Positions 8,248 through 16,596 of a stretch of DNA of 43,448 bases are shown here, piece after piece. The stretch's first letter is position 1. Every line of letters begins with the position of its first letter. A model generated the notes under the pieces. It made no database searches, was not told the DNA's origin, and worked only from the letters and a program-made list of their open reading frames with translations. The stretch is from Pirellulales bacterium. Lineage in GTDB: Bacteria; Planctomycetota; Planctomycetia; Pirellulales; UBA1268. The position numbers and the translations under genes are program-made. The DNA is taken from NCBI GenBank assembly GCA_017853835.1, contig JAFMIU010000021.1, positions 1 to 43,448 of the forward strand, given 5' to 3'.

Positions 8248-10545
8248 ATGGGACGATACTTTGGCCGCGTGACCACCGGTGGTGGCATCAGGGCCGTTCT
8301 CTACACGCTGAAGAAGGCCCGCGAGTCGGGCGGCTTTCTCCGCTTCTGGCGGGCGATGCGTTCGAAGAACGCCTGCAAGACCTGCGCCCTCGGCATGGGA
8401 GGGCAGGCCGGTGGCATGGTCAATGAAGCCGGACACTTTCCGGAGGTGTGCAAGAAGTCGTTTCAGGCGATGGTGGCCGACATGCAGGGGGGCGTGAAGG
8501 CCTCCTTCTTCGAGACCTACTCGCTGCCGCAGCTGCAGGCCTTCTCGCCGCACCAGATGGAGCATGCCGGCCGGCTCGTGCAGCCGGTGATCCTCGAAAA
8601 AGGCTCGCAGCACTACCGGCCGATCGAGTGGGCCGAGGCGATGGAACGCATCGCCGCCAAGCTGCGGGCGACGCGGCCCGAGGAATCCTTCTTTTATTTC
8701 AGCGGTCGTTCGAGCAACGAGGCCGGCTTCTCGCTCCAGTTGCTCGCGCGACTCTACGGCACCAATCACGTCAACAACTGCTCCTACTACTGCCATCAGG
8801 CCAGCGGGGTTGGGCTGGTCAGCGCCATCGGCACCGGCGCCGGCACGATCAAGCTCGACGATATGGAGCACGCCGACTGCGTCTTTCTGATCGGCGGCAA
8901 TCCGGCCAGCAACCACCCGCGAATGATGCGAACCCTGATGATGGTTCGCCGCCGGGGAGGGAAGGTGATCGTGGTCAACCCGATCGTGGAGACGGGCCTC
9001 GTCAACTTCTCGGTGCCGAGCGATCCATGGGCGCTGTTGTTCGGCGCGGAGATCGCCAGCCGCTACGTGCAGCCCTTCATCGGAGGCGACCTAGCGCTCC
9101 TCTACGGGATGATGAAGCGGCTGCGGGAGCTTCACGCCACAGCCCGGCGAAACGCCGCCGGTGAGCCGGTGGTCGACGAGGCGTTTCTCGAGGCCCATTG
9201 CCACGGCTGGCCGGAGCTTGCCGCCCGACTCGACGCGCTTTCCTGGGACGAGATCGTGGCGAAGTCGGGCGTGGGCAAAGTCGACATCGACGCGATGACC
9301 GACGACTATGCCGCCGCGAAGCGGGCGGTGTTTGCGTGGACCATGGGCATCACGCACCACCTGCACGGCGCCGCCACGGTGCAGGCCCTCGCCGCGCTCG
9401 CCCTCATGCGGCGCATGGTGGGGCGGCCTGGCGCCGGACTTCAGCCGATTCGAGGTCATTCCAACATCCAGGGCATGGGCACCGTCGGCGTCACACCGAC
9501 GCTCAAGCAGGCCATCTTCGATCGGCTGCAGTCGCACTACGGCGTGTCGCTGCCCACGATGAAAGGCTACGACACGCTCGAATGCCTCGAGGCCGCCGAC
9601 CGAGGGGAGATGCGGTTGGCCGTGTGTCTTGGTGGCAATCTCTACGGCTCGAGTCCCGACGCAACCTTCGCCCGTCGATCGCTCGGGAAGGTCGACACGG
9701 TGGTCTACCTCAACACGTCGCTCAACACCGGTCACGCCTCGGGGACGGCCGCCGAGGAGACGATCATCCTGCCCGTGCTCGCCCGCGACGAGGAGCCGGA
9801 ACCCTCCACGCAGGAGAGCATGTTCAGCTACGTGCGGCTTTCCGATGGCGGCGTGCCTCGGCACGTGGGGCCCCGGGCCGAGGTGGAGATCATCGCCGAC
9901 CTGGCCACCCGCGTGCTCGGCGAGGGAGGTCCTGTCGATTGGCGGGCCATGAGCCACACCGCCACCATCCGTGAAGCCATCGCGGCGATCGTTCCCGGCC
10001 TGGAAGCGATCGCCGACATCGACCGGACGAAGAAGGAGTTTTCGATTCCTGGCCGTGCGATCGACCGTCCGTCCTTCCCCACGGCTGATGGCCGGGCCAC
10101 GCTCTTCACGCACGATCTGCCGCCCGCTCCGGAGGGGCTCACGCTGATGACGATTCGCAGCGAGGGGCAGTTCAACACCGTCGTCTACGAGGAAGAGGAT
10201 CTCTACCGCAATCAGACCCGTCGCGACATCGTGCTCATCCACCCCGACGACGTTCGCGCCCTCGGCCTCACCGACGGGGGGCGATGCCGGATCGCGAGCG
10301 TGGCCGGTGAGATGCGAGGGCAGGTGGTGGCGGCCTTCGATCAGATCCGGCCGGGCTGCGTGGCGATGTACTACCCGGAAAGCAACGTGCTTGTTCCGAA
10401 GGCCGCCGACCCGCTCTCACGCACTCCCGCCTACAAGAACGTAGCGGTGACGATCGCCCCCGACACGCAGCCCACGGCACTGCGGCCGCGGCCCGAACTC
10501 GTCGCCGCCGGCACGCCCCGCGACGCCATGAAGCAGTGCGGGTGA
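8248..10545 (+). CDS. FdhF/YdeP family molybdopterin oxidoreductase
   Basis: A 765-residue molybdopterin-guanine-dinucleotide enzyme of the FdhF/YdeP group, related to formate dehydrogenase alpha subunits. Near the N-terminus it has CKTCALGMGGQAGG and later EVCKKSFQA, cysteines that may bind an Fe-S cluster. The Mo-ligand region reads NNCSYYCHQASGVGL, with cysteine and no in-frame UGA, so it is not a selenoprotein. Downstream motifs include IGGNPASNHPR, GRPGAGLQPIRGHSNIQG, NTSLNTGH and the C-terminal pterin domain with QFNTVVYEEEDLYRNQTRRD. The start at 8248 is chosen because GGGGAG lies seven bases upstream. Substrate in this subgroup is not settled; YdeP has been linked to acid resistance. 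Its pairing with an aldehyde dehydrogenase hints at aldehyde or formate oxidation. Confidence 0.88.
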   Translation: MGRYFGRVTTGGGIRAVLYTLKKARESGGFLRFWRAMRSKNACKTCALGMGGQAGGMVNEAGHFPEVCKKSFQAMVADMQGGVKASFFETYSLPQLQAFSPHQMEHAGRLVQPVILEKGSQHYRPIEWAEAMERIAAKLRATRPEESFFYFSGRSSNEAGFSLQLLARLYGTNHVNNCSYYCHQASGVGLVSAIGTGAGTIKLDDMEHADCVFLIGGNPASNHPRMMRTLMMVRRRGGKVIVVNPIVETGLVNFSVPSDPWALLFGAEIASRYVQPFIGGDLALLYGMMKRLRELHATARRNAAGEPVVDEAFLEAHCHGWPELAARLDALSWDEIVAKSGVGKVDIDAMTDDYAAAKRAVFAWTMGITHHLHGAATVQALAALALMRRMVGRPGAGLQPIRGHSNIQGMGTVGVTPTLKQAIFDRLQSHYGVSLPTMKGYDTLECLEAADRGEMRLAVCLGGNLYGSSPDATFARRSLGKVDTVVYLNTSLNTGHASGTAAEETIILPVLARDEEPEPSTQESMFSYVRLSDGGVPRHVGPRAEVEIIADLATRVLGEGGPVDWRAMSHTATIREAIAAIVPGLEAIADIDRTKKEFSIPGRAIDRPSFPTADGRATLFTHDLPPAPEGLTLMTIRSEGQFNTVVYEEEDLYRNQTRRDIVLIHPDDVRALGLTDGGRCRIASVAGEMRGQVVAAFDQIRPGCVAMYYPESNVLVPKAADPLSRTPAYKNVAVTIAPDTQPTALRPRPELVAAGTPRDAMKQCG

Positions 10546-10578
10546 ATCAGCACGTCACGCGGTGGTCACGCGGTGGGG

Positions 10579-11165
10579 CGGTGGTGAGTGCCTCGCGTGT
10601 CCCAGGCCTGACGGCCTTGGGCTTGGACGGGCAGGTGGCGTCGTCGTTCCGTCGAAGCCCAACGGCGTGAGCCGTGGGACCGGCGTGATGCCACGTGTGG
10701 CGTGTTTGGCGGCGTGGGTTCGGTCTGTGGTCGTTCCGTCCGAGCGCAACGGGGTCGGTGGTGAGGGCCTCGCGTGTCCCAGGCCTGGACGGCCTTGGGC
10801 TTGGACGGGCAGGTGGCGGCGTCGTTCCGTCGAAGCCCAACGGCGTGAGCCGTGGGACCGGCGTGGTGCCACGTGTGGCGTGTTTGGCGGCGTGGGTTCG
10901 GTCTGTGGTCGTTCCGTCCGAGCGCAACGGGGTCGGTGGTGAGGGCCTCGCGTGTCCCAGGCCTGGACGGCCTTGGGCTTGGACGGGCAGGTGGCGGCGT
11001 CGTTCCGTCGAAGCCCAACGGCGTGAGCCGTGGGACCGGCGTGGTGCCACGTGTGGCGTGTTTGGCGGCGTGGGTTCGGTCTGTGTTCGTTCGGTCCGAG
11101 CGCAACGGGGTCGGTGGTGAGTGCCTCGCGTGTCCCAGGCCTGACGGCCTTGGGCTTGGACGGGT
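10579..11165. repeat. Tandem array, 178-bp period, about 3.3 copies
   Basis: Copies begin at 10591, 10768, 10946 and 11124, counted from CCTCGCGTGTCCCAGGCC, giving periods of 177, 178 and 178 bp; the fourth copy stops after about 40 bp. Full copies differ at only a few positions. Each contains a hairpin, CCCAGGCC then GGCCTTGGG across a 4-5 base loop, and a palindrome GCCACGTGTGGC. Each unit also looks like an old dimer: GTCGTTCCGTCGAAGCCCAACGG recurs about 87 bp later in diverged form. Because 178 is not a multiple of three, reading frames shift between copies, so the array is not coding. It fills the gap between the convergent oxidoreductase and mutS genes, where it may end or process both transcripts. 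Confidence 0.9.
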
Positions 11166-11195
11166 CATCGCGTTCGCCATGCAACCGCTTTGCCG

Positions 11196-13697
11196 CTACT
11201 CGAAGAGCGAGAGCTGATCCCGCTGCGTCGGCTTGCGCCGGGGCTTGGCCGCCGGGGCGGCCGCGTCGGCTTCGAAGCCCGTGAGGAGGTCGCGGGCGCG
11301 GTCGATCACGCCGGCCGGCACGCCCGCCAGCCTCGCCACATGAACACCCCAACTCTTGTCGGCGGCGCCCGCGGCCACCTGATGAAGAAACACGAGATGG
11401 TCCTTGTGTTCCTTCACCAGCACCTGCACGTTCGCCACGCCCGGAAGCCGCTCGAGCGCCGCCAGCTGGAGGTAGTGCGTGGCAAAGAGCGTGCGGCATC
11501 CCACCGCCGACTGCAGGTGCTCGACCACCGCCTGGGCGATCGCGAGTCCGTCGAACGTGCTCGTGCCCCGCCCGACCTCGTCGAGAATCACGAGGCTTCG
11601 GGACGTCGCGCGGTTGAGGATGCGGGCGGTTTGCGCCATCTCCACCAGAAATGTGCTCGCGCCCCGGGCCAGATCGTCACCCGCTCCGATGCGGGCGAAG
11701 AGACGGTCGATGATGCCCACCGTGGCTCGGCGGGCGGGCACAAAGCTGCCCGCCTGGGCCATCACGGCCACGAGGGCTGCCTGACGGATGAACGTGCTCT
11801 TGCCGCCCATGTTGGGGCCGGTCACGAGCAGGATCGCAGGCCCATGCTCACCGCCCGCCGAGAGACGGAGGTCGTTGGCCACGAGCGTTCCGGGCGGGAG
11901 GAGCTCCTCGAGCACCGGATGACGGCCCGCATCGATCACCAGGTCGCCACCCGCCGACACCTCGGGCCGAACCCATCCCCGGCCGCGAGCGACGTCGGCA
12001 AACGACAGCAGCACATCGAGCGCGGCGAGCACCTCGGCCGCACGGTCGAGGCGAACCCGCTCCGCCGCCACGAACGCCCGAAGGTCGTCGAGCAACATGA
12101 TTTCGCGACGAACCGCCTCCTCCTCCGCGCCGAGCACCTGACGCTGCCGCTCGTCGAGCTCCGGCGTCGTGTAGCGTTCCGCGTTTTTCACCGTCTGCTT
12201 GCGGATGTATTCCGGTGGCACCTTGTCGGCATGGGCCCGGCCGATCTCGAGAAAGAAGCCAAAGACCCGGTTGTAGCCGACCTTCAAGGACGCGATGCCC
12301 GTGCGCTCGATCTCCTGAGCCTGGTATCGGGTGATCCACGCCTTGCCGCCACTGGCGAGTTCCACGAGATCATCGAGCGGCTGGTCGAAGCCGGGGCGGA
12401 TGAATCCTCCGTCACGGGCGAACACCGGGCACCCTTCGCGCAACGTCGCCGTGATCCGCGAGGCGATGTCGGGGCAGGGGTCGAGCGCGTCGCGCAGGTC
12501 GGCGAGCAGACCGCCGCACTCGCGGAGCGTGGCGACGAGGTCGGGCAGAACGCTCGTGGCCCTGCCGATCCGCTCCAGATCGCGCGGGCCTGCCCGGCCC
12601 GTCATCACGCGGCCGACGAGCCGTTCGATGTCGCCGATGCCGGCCAGTCGGTCGGCAAGCCGCTGGGCGAGGAAAAGATCGTTGACGAGCGTGGCAACGG
12701 CCTCGAGGCGGTCGTCGATCGCCGACGGTTCGACGAGCGGCGCGGCGAGCCATTCGCCGAGGAGGCGAGCGCCCATCGGGGTGCGCGTGCGATCGAGCAC
12801 TCCGGCCAGGGAACCGTCGCGGCGGCCGGTTGCCACCGACCGAACGAGTTCGAGGCTCCGACGCGAGGCTTCGTCGATCTCCATGCGGAGGCCCGGCCGC
12901 CATGCCGCGAGGGAGTCGATCCGTGACACGGCCGCGGGTTCGTTCTGCTCGAGGTATTGAACGATCCCGGCCGCCGCCGCGATGCCCGGTTCATCGGCCG
13001 GAAACTCGAAGCCGAGTCCTTCGAGCCGTCGTCCGCCAAGCGCGCGGGCGATGGCGGCATCGACGGTGGCCCGGTCAAACCACCAATCGGGACGAACCGT
13101 GATGAGCCGCCGGCCCGACGGCATCGCGAGTTCGGCCACCCGTTCGCGGCAGCTCTCGGGGCAGAGGCATTCGGAGGGGTCGAGGCGAAGAAGGTGATCG
13201 GCCACATCGTCGGCCGCCACCACGGCCGACTCAAACCGTCCGGCGGCGACGTCGATCCATGCGAGCCCGACCGGTCCGTCGCGGTCGTCGCGGCCGTGGG
13301 GTGGAAAGACGGCAACGAGCCAGTTGCTCTTCGATGGATCGAGGAGCGTTTCATCGGCGGCGATACCGGGCGTGACGATCCGCGTCACCTCGCGGCGGAG
13401 GAGCCCCTTGGTGGTCTTGGGGTCGTCGATCTGTTCGCAGATGGCCACGTGGCGTCCCGCCGCCACGAGCTTCACGAGGTGCGTGTCGAGCTGGTGGTGC
13501 GGAAAGCCGGCCATCGGCAGGGCGTCGGGGCCCTTGTCGCGGCTGGTGAGCGTGAGATCGAGCAGCTCGGCGGCCTCGCGGGCGTCGTCGCCAAAGAGCT
13601 CGTAGAAGTCCCCCATGCGGAACAGCACCAGCGCACCCGGGCACCGGGCTTTGGCCGCCTCGAACTGCTGCATCATGGGGGACGTCGTCGTCGCCAT
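11196..13697 (-). CDS. mutS: DNA mismatch repair protein MutS
   Basis: MutS of 833 residues, the mismatch-recognition ATPase that works with MutL. The N-terminal mismatch-binding domain has FRMGDFYELF, which includes the Phe-X-Glu wedge, followed by AMAGFPHHQ-type sequence (LPMAGFPHHQ) and ICEQIDDPKTTKG. The core and clamp domains follow. The ATPase has Walker A TGPNMGGKST (about 626-635), Walker B LVILDEVGRGTSTFDG (about 702-717) and the LFATHY switch. The protein ends in QLSLFE, a good match to the sliding-clamp binding pentapeptide. It is leftward and faces the repeat array at its 3' end. Its 5' end diverges from the SRP RNA gene. The start gives a normal MutS N-terminus, although no strong ribosome-binding site is visible. 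Confidence 0.98.
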   Translation of the reverse strand: MATTTSPMMQQFEAAKARCPGALVLFRMGDFYELFGDDAREAAELLDLTLTSRDKGPDALPMAGFPHHQLDTHLVKLVAAGRHVAICEQIDDPKTTKGLLRREVTRIVTPGIAADETLLDPSKSNWLVAVFPPHGRDDRDGPVGLAWIDVAAGRFESAVVAADDVADHLLRLDPSECLCPESCRERVAELAMPSGRRLITVRPDWWFDRATVDAAIARALGGRRLEGLGFEFPADEPGIAAAAGIVQYLEQNEPAAVSRIDSLAAWRPGLRMEIDEASRRSLELVRSVATGRRDGSLAGVLDRTRTPMGARLLGEWLAAPLVEPSAIDDRLEAVATLVNDLFLAQRLADRLAGIGDIERLVGRVMTGRAGPRDLERIGRATSVLPDLVATLRECGGLLADLRDALDPCPDIASRITATLREGCPVFARDGGFIRPGFDQPLDDLVELASGGKAWITRYQAQEIERTGIASLKVGYNRVFGFFLEIGRAHADKVPPEYIRKQTVKNAERYTTPELDERQRQVLGAEEEAVRREIMLLDDLRAFVAAERVRLDRAAEVLAALDVLLSFADVARGRGWVRPEVSAGGDLVIDAGRHPVLEELLPPGTLVANDLRLSAGGEHGPAILLVTGPNMGGKSTFIRQAALVAVMAQAGSFVPARRATVGIIDRLFARIGAGDDLARGASTFLVEMAQTARILNRATSRSLVILDEVGRGTSTFDGLAIAQAVVEHLQSAVGCRTLFATHYLQLAALERLPGVANVQVLVKEHKDHLVFLHQVAAGAADKSWGVHVARLAGVPAGVIDRARDLLTGFEADAAAPAAKPRRKPTQRDQLSLFE

Positions 13698-13717
13698 GGG
13701 CGGAAATGTAACAGCCT

Positions 13718-13746
13718 TTGACCGAATCGACGGGGCAACGTAAAAA
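13718..13746 (+). promoter_or_regulatory. Sigma-70-type promoter of the SRP RNA gene
   Basis: TTGACC at 13718-13723 (five of six consensus bases), a 17-base spacer, and TAAAAA at 13741-13746 (four of six). The SRP RNA helix starts about 15 bases downstream, which fits initiation close to the RNA 5' end. The element lies just outside the start of the leftward mutS gene. Confidence 0.7.
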
Positions 13747-13759
13747 TCACGGTGGTTCG

Positions 13760-13867
13760 GATGCCGATGAGAGGCCCCTGCGATGGGGATCTGTGAACCT
13801 GGTCAGGGCTTAACCGCAGCAGCCATAAGCAGTCATCCCTTTGTGCGGTGGGCCTCTCATCGGCCTC
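13760..13867 (+). ncRNA. ffs: Signal recognition particle RNA, small bacterial (4.5S) type
   Basis: The ends form a perfect 15-bp stem, GCCGATGAGAGGCCC (13763-13777) against GGGCCTCTCATCGGC (13850-13864). Between them lies SRP domain IV: GAACCTGGTCAGG, an apical loop, GCAGCAGCC and then ATAAGCAG. This core binds the Ffh M domain and is near-universal. Length (about 105 nt) and the absence of an Alu domain indicate the short 4.5S-like form. The apical loop reads GGGCTTAACCGC and lacks the usual GGAA tetraloop. The gene sits immediately upstream of dnaX and recR, a neighbourhood known from Bacillus and other bacteria, which supports the call. The ends are estimated to within a few bases. Confidence 0.92.
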
Positions 13868-13901
13868 CGGCTGCTCCCGCTCCCCCGTGAGCCGAAGCCC
13901 C

Positions 13902-15806
13902 ATGGCCACCACCGATCCAGCCGGCGAGACGACCCCACCGACGTCGGCGGCCGGCTACCAGGTCGTGGCCCGCCGGTATCGCCCCCAGCGATTCGCCGAC
14001 CTCGTCGGCCAGGAACACGTCGCCCGCGGTCTCTCAGGCGCAATCGAGTCGGGCCGCATCGGCCATGCCTACCTCTTCACGGGTGCCCGCGGCGTGGGGA
14101 AGACCAGCGCGGCTCGGATCTACGCGAAGGCGCTGTCGTGTGCCAAGGGACCGGCAGCCGAGCCGTGCAACGAATGCGACCAGTGTCGGGCCATCGCTGC
14201 GGGCCAGGATGTCGATGTGGTGGAGATCGATGCCGCCAGCAACCGTGGCATCGACGAGATCCGCCAGCTCCGGCAGAACGTCGCGGTGCGGCCGGCCCGT
14301 GGGCGGTTCAAGGTCTACATCATCGACGAAGTCCACATGCTCACACGGGAAGCCTTCAACGCGCTCCTGAAGACGCTCGAAGAGCCCCCGCCGCACGTGA
14401 AGTTCGTGCTCTGCACCACCGAGCCCGAGAAGCTCCCGATCACGATCCTGTCACGCTGCCAGCGGTTTGACTTCACGACCGTCGATACGCCCGCGATCGC
14501 CCGCCGGCTGGCTCAGATCGTGGAAGCGGAGGGGGCGGAGGTGTCGGCCGAGGCCCTCACGCTGATCGCCCGCCGTGCCGCCGGCAGCATGCGAGACAGC
14601 CAGTCGCTGCTGGAGCAGCTCCTCGGCTCGTCGACCGGCACGATCGGCGTGGATGAGGTGCATGCCCTGATCGGCACGGGACGGGAAGAGCGAATCGGCG
14701 AACTCGTCGCCGCCATCGCGGGCCGTGAGCCGCCGCGTGCGCTTGGAGCGCTCGATGCCTCCCTGCAAGGGGGTGCCGATCCGGGCGGTGTTCTCGATCA
14801 GCTGCTCGCGGCCCTCAGGGAATGCCTGCTGGCCAGCGTGGGCTGCGATCCGTCGATGCTGTCGCTCTCGTCGGGACTCGGCGTGGATCTCACCGCACTC
14901 GGGCGGCAGATCGGCACGGCGACCCTCCTGGCGATGCTGCAGATTCTCGATCAGGCCCTGGCGCGGATGCGAACCAGCGGGCATGCCGCCGTGCTGGCGG
15001 AGATGGCCCTCATTCGATTGTGCACGCTCGAGGATCTCGAGGGGCTTGCCGAGGCCGTGGATCGCCTCGCCACCGCGGGCCCGACCGCTGCTCCTGCCGC
15101 ATCCGTCCCGCGGCAGGCGGCTCCCCGCCCCGGGCCCGCCGCCGCGCCTCAAAAAAAAACGGCCGACCTGACGCCAGCCGCTGAGCCCCTGTCTCGACGG
15201 GATGGGCCCGAGGTGACGCCCGCGGCCGAGTCGTCCCGCCCGTTGGACGAGCGGCCACCCACCGAGTCGTCCTTGGCGGCAGAGCCCCCCGAGCCGTCGA
15301 ACCTGCCGCAGCAGCCGTTTGAGGCCTGGCGGGCAGCGGTGGCGCCTCTCGAAGGGCTTGCAGCCGACTTCGCGGCCGAAGCGGTCGGCGCCGCCTGGCG
15401 CGACGATGTTCTCGAAGTCTCACTGCCATCCCACGCGACCACGGCCGCCGCCTTCCTGCGACGGCCCGAAGTGGCGGCGTCGATCACGCGATCCTTCGAG
15501 GCTCTGGCCGGACGGCGGGTCCGCCATGCGATCGTGATGGTCGAGGTGGCCGCGGCGGAACCAGTGACCCCGGAGGCAACGTCCCGCCGCCCGGCGGGCA
15601 CGGTGTCCCAGGCTGCGCTCGTGCGGGAGGCGACCGAGCATCCGCTCGTGGCGCACGCGTGTGCGGTGTTCGACGCGGCCATTCGCAAGGTCGATCCGCC
15701 TCGCCTACGGGAGCCCAGGCCCGTCGCGGCGGTGACGGAGCCGGTCCGTGATCTCGGCGGCGCGGGCGACGACAACGAAAGTGGCTCGGAGGGAAGCGAT
15801 GGCTGA
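13902..15806 (+). CDS. dnaX: DNA polymerase III subunits gamma and tau
   Basis: Full-length tau is 634 residues, the clamp-loader ATPase that loads the beta clamp. Walker A is FTGARGVGKTS (about 59-69). Zinc-binding cysteines lie at about 81, 90, 93 and 96 (PCNECDQC). Walker B is VYIIDEVHML, and the sensor and arginine-finger region shows LSRCQRFDF. From residue about 400 the chain becomes a Pro/Ala-rich linker and then the tau-specific C-terminal domain. At codon 417 lies a run of nine A residues (see separate entry), consistent with slippage to a gamma of about 422-427 residues, near the 431 of E. coli gamma. The ATG at 13902 gives the standard N-terminus (YQVVARRYRPQRFADLVGQ). It overlaps recR by 8 bp; the ybaB gene often found between them is absent. 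Confidence 0.97.
   Translation: MATTDPAGETTPPTSAAGYQVVARRYRPQRFADLVGQEHVARGLSGAIESGRIGHAYLFTGARGVGKTSAARIYAKALSCAKGPAAEPCNECDQCRAIAAGQDVDVVEIDAASNRGIDEIRQLRQNVAVRPARGRFKVYIIDEVHMLTREAFNALLKTLEEPPPHVKFVLCTTEPEKLPITILSRCQRFDFTTVDTPAIARRLAQIVEAEGAEVSAEALTLIARRAAGSMRDSQSLLEQLLGSSTGTIGVDEVHALIGTGREERIGELVAAIAGREPPRALGALDASLQGGADPGGVLDQLLAALRECLLASVGCDPSMLSLSSGLGVDLTALGRQIGTATLLAMLQILDQALARMRTSGHAAVLAEMALIRLCTLEDLEGLAEAVDRLATAGPTAAPAASVPRQAAPRPGPAAAPQKKTADLTPAAEPLSRRDGPEVTPAAESSRPLDERPPTESSLAAEPPEPSNLPQQPFEAWRAAVAPLEGLAADFAAEAVGAAWRDDVLEVSLPSHATTAAAFLRRPEVAASITRSFEALAGRRVRHAIVMVEVAAAEPVTPEATSRRPAGTVSQAALVREATEHPLVAHACAVFDAAIRKVDPPRLREPRPVAAVTEPVRDLGGAGDDNESGSEGSDG
15150..15184 (+). promoter_or_regulatory. 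A9 slippage site in dnaX with stops in both other frames
   Basis: Nine consecutive A residues occupy 15151-15159, read in the tau frame as CAA AAA AAA ACG (Gln-Lys-Lys-Thr, from codon 417). Adding one A, or slipping back one base, gives a frame that stops at TGA 15182-15184, a 427-residue product. Losing one A gives a frame that stops at TGA 15169-15171, a 422-residue product. Both truncated products keep the ATPase and oligomerisation domains, as gamma does. Thermus thermophilus dnaX has a known A9 transcriptional slippage site, and E. coli uses A AAA AAG ribosomal frameshifting at the same place in the gene. Confidence 0.8.
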
Positions 15807-16398
15807 CAAAAAAGGGGCGATCTCGAGGCTCGTCGATGCCTTTGCAGACCTGCCGGGAATCGGTCGGCGCACGGCGGAACGGCTTGCGTACCACGTGCTC
15901 AACATGCCGCGCGACGAGGCGCTCGGGTTTGCCGAGGCCATCCGGGCCGTGAAGGAGAACCTGCGTCCCTGCCGTTCGTGCTTCAACCTCGCGGAAGGGG
16001 ATGAGTGCAGCATCTGCACCGACCCTCGACGCGACAAGACGCTCCTCTGCGTGGTCGAGCAGGTCCGCGACCTCCTGGCACTCGAACAGGCCGGGAGTTA
16101 CCGCGGACTGTATCACGTGCTGCAGGGCCGACTCGCGCCGCTGGAGGGCAAGGGGGCTGAGAATCTTTCGCTCGACACGCTCGTGGCGCGCGTGTCTGCC
16201 GGACAGTTTCGAGAGGTCATCCTCGGGACCACGCCCAACGTGGAGGGTGATGCGACGGCGCTCGTCGTCGCCGAACGACTCAAGGACCTCCCTGTCGAGC
16301 TCACGCGACTGGCCCGCGGACTCACCGTGGGTGCCTCGCTCGAGCAGGCGAATCGGGAGATGCTCGTCGATGCCTTCGCCGGCCGACGACGGTTCTGA
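15799..16398 (+). CDS. recR: Recombination mediator RecR
   Basis: RecR of 199 residues, which works with RecO (and RecF) to load RecA on single-stranded gaps. The N-terminal helix-hairpin-helix reads LVDAFADLPGIGRRTAERLAYH when taken in two parts around DLPGIGRRTAERLA. A four-cysteine zinc motif follows (CRSCFNLAEGDECSIC). The Toprim domain starts LLCVVEQVRDLLALEQ and includes the conserved GRLAPLEGKGAENL. The C-terminal Walker-like region has TTPNVEGDATALVVAERL. Start 15799 overlaps the dnaX stop by 8 bp and has GGAGG seven bases upstream, so translation is probably coupled. Length matches the family. Confidence 0.97.
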   Translation: MADKKGAISRLVDAFADLPGIGRRTAERLAYHVLNMPRDEALGFAEAIRAVKENLRPCRSCFNLAEGDECSICTDPRRDKTLLCVVEQVRDLLALEQAGSYRGLYHVLQGRLAPLEGKGAENLSLDTLVARVSAGQFREVILGTTPNVEGDATALVVAERLKDLPVELTRLARGLTVGASLEQANREMLVDAFAGRRRF

Positions 16399-16596
16399 CG
16401 CATCGGTCTTCCGCGACACGCCGGGCACCGCCTCTCCCAAGGGCGGATCGGAATCTCAGAGCAGGTTTCGTGCCGTTCAAGGCGACACCGGCATTTTTCA
16501 TGCCGTGATTCGCCTGGAGCGTGGAAAAGCGGTATTCTTAAGAGTGTCTCAGGGGTTTGCTTCCACAGGTTGGATTTCGGCACGAGGGTTGCAGTC

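Noticed and set aside
6753..8288. 511-codon open frame on the reverse strand
   Set aside because: It is antisense to the clear aldehyde dehydrogenase gene and has no recognisable domain.
8248..10545. Selenocysteine in the molybdopterin oxidoreductase
   Set aside because: The relevant positions are cysteines and no in-frame UGA is present.
10579..11165. CRISPR array
   Set aside because: The units are long and contiguous, with no short repeats separated by unique spacers and no cas genes.
10546..11195. Long open frames on both strands of the repeat array
   Set aside because: The 178/177-bp period shifts frame between copies, so the same DNA is read in different frames. The frames are open only because GC-rich DNA has few stops.
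11190..12926. 578-codon open frame on the forward strand
   Set aside because: It is antisense to mutS, which has all expected motifs; the frame has no domain.
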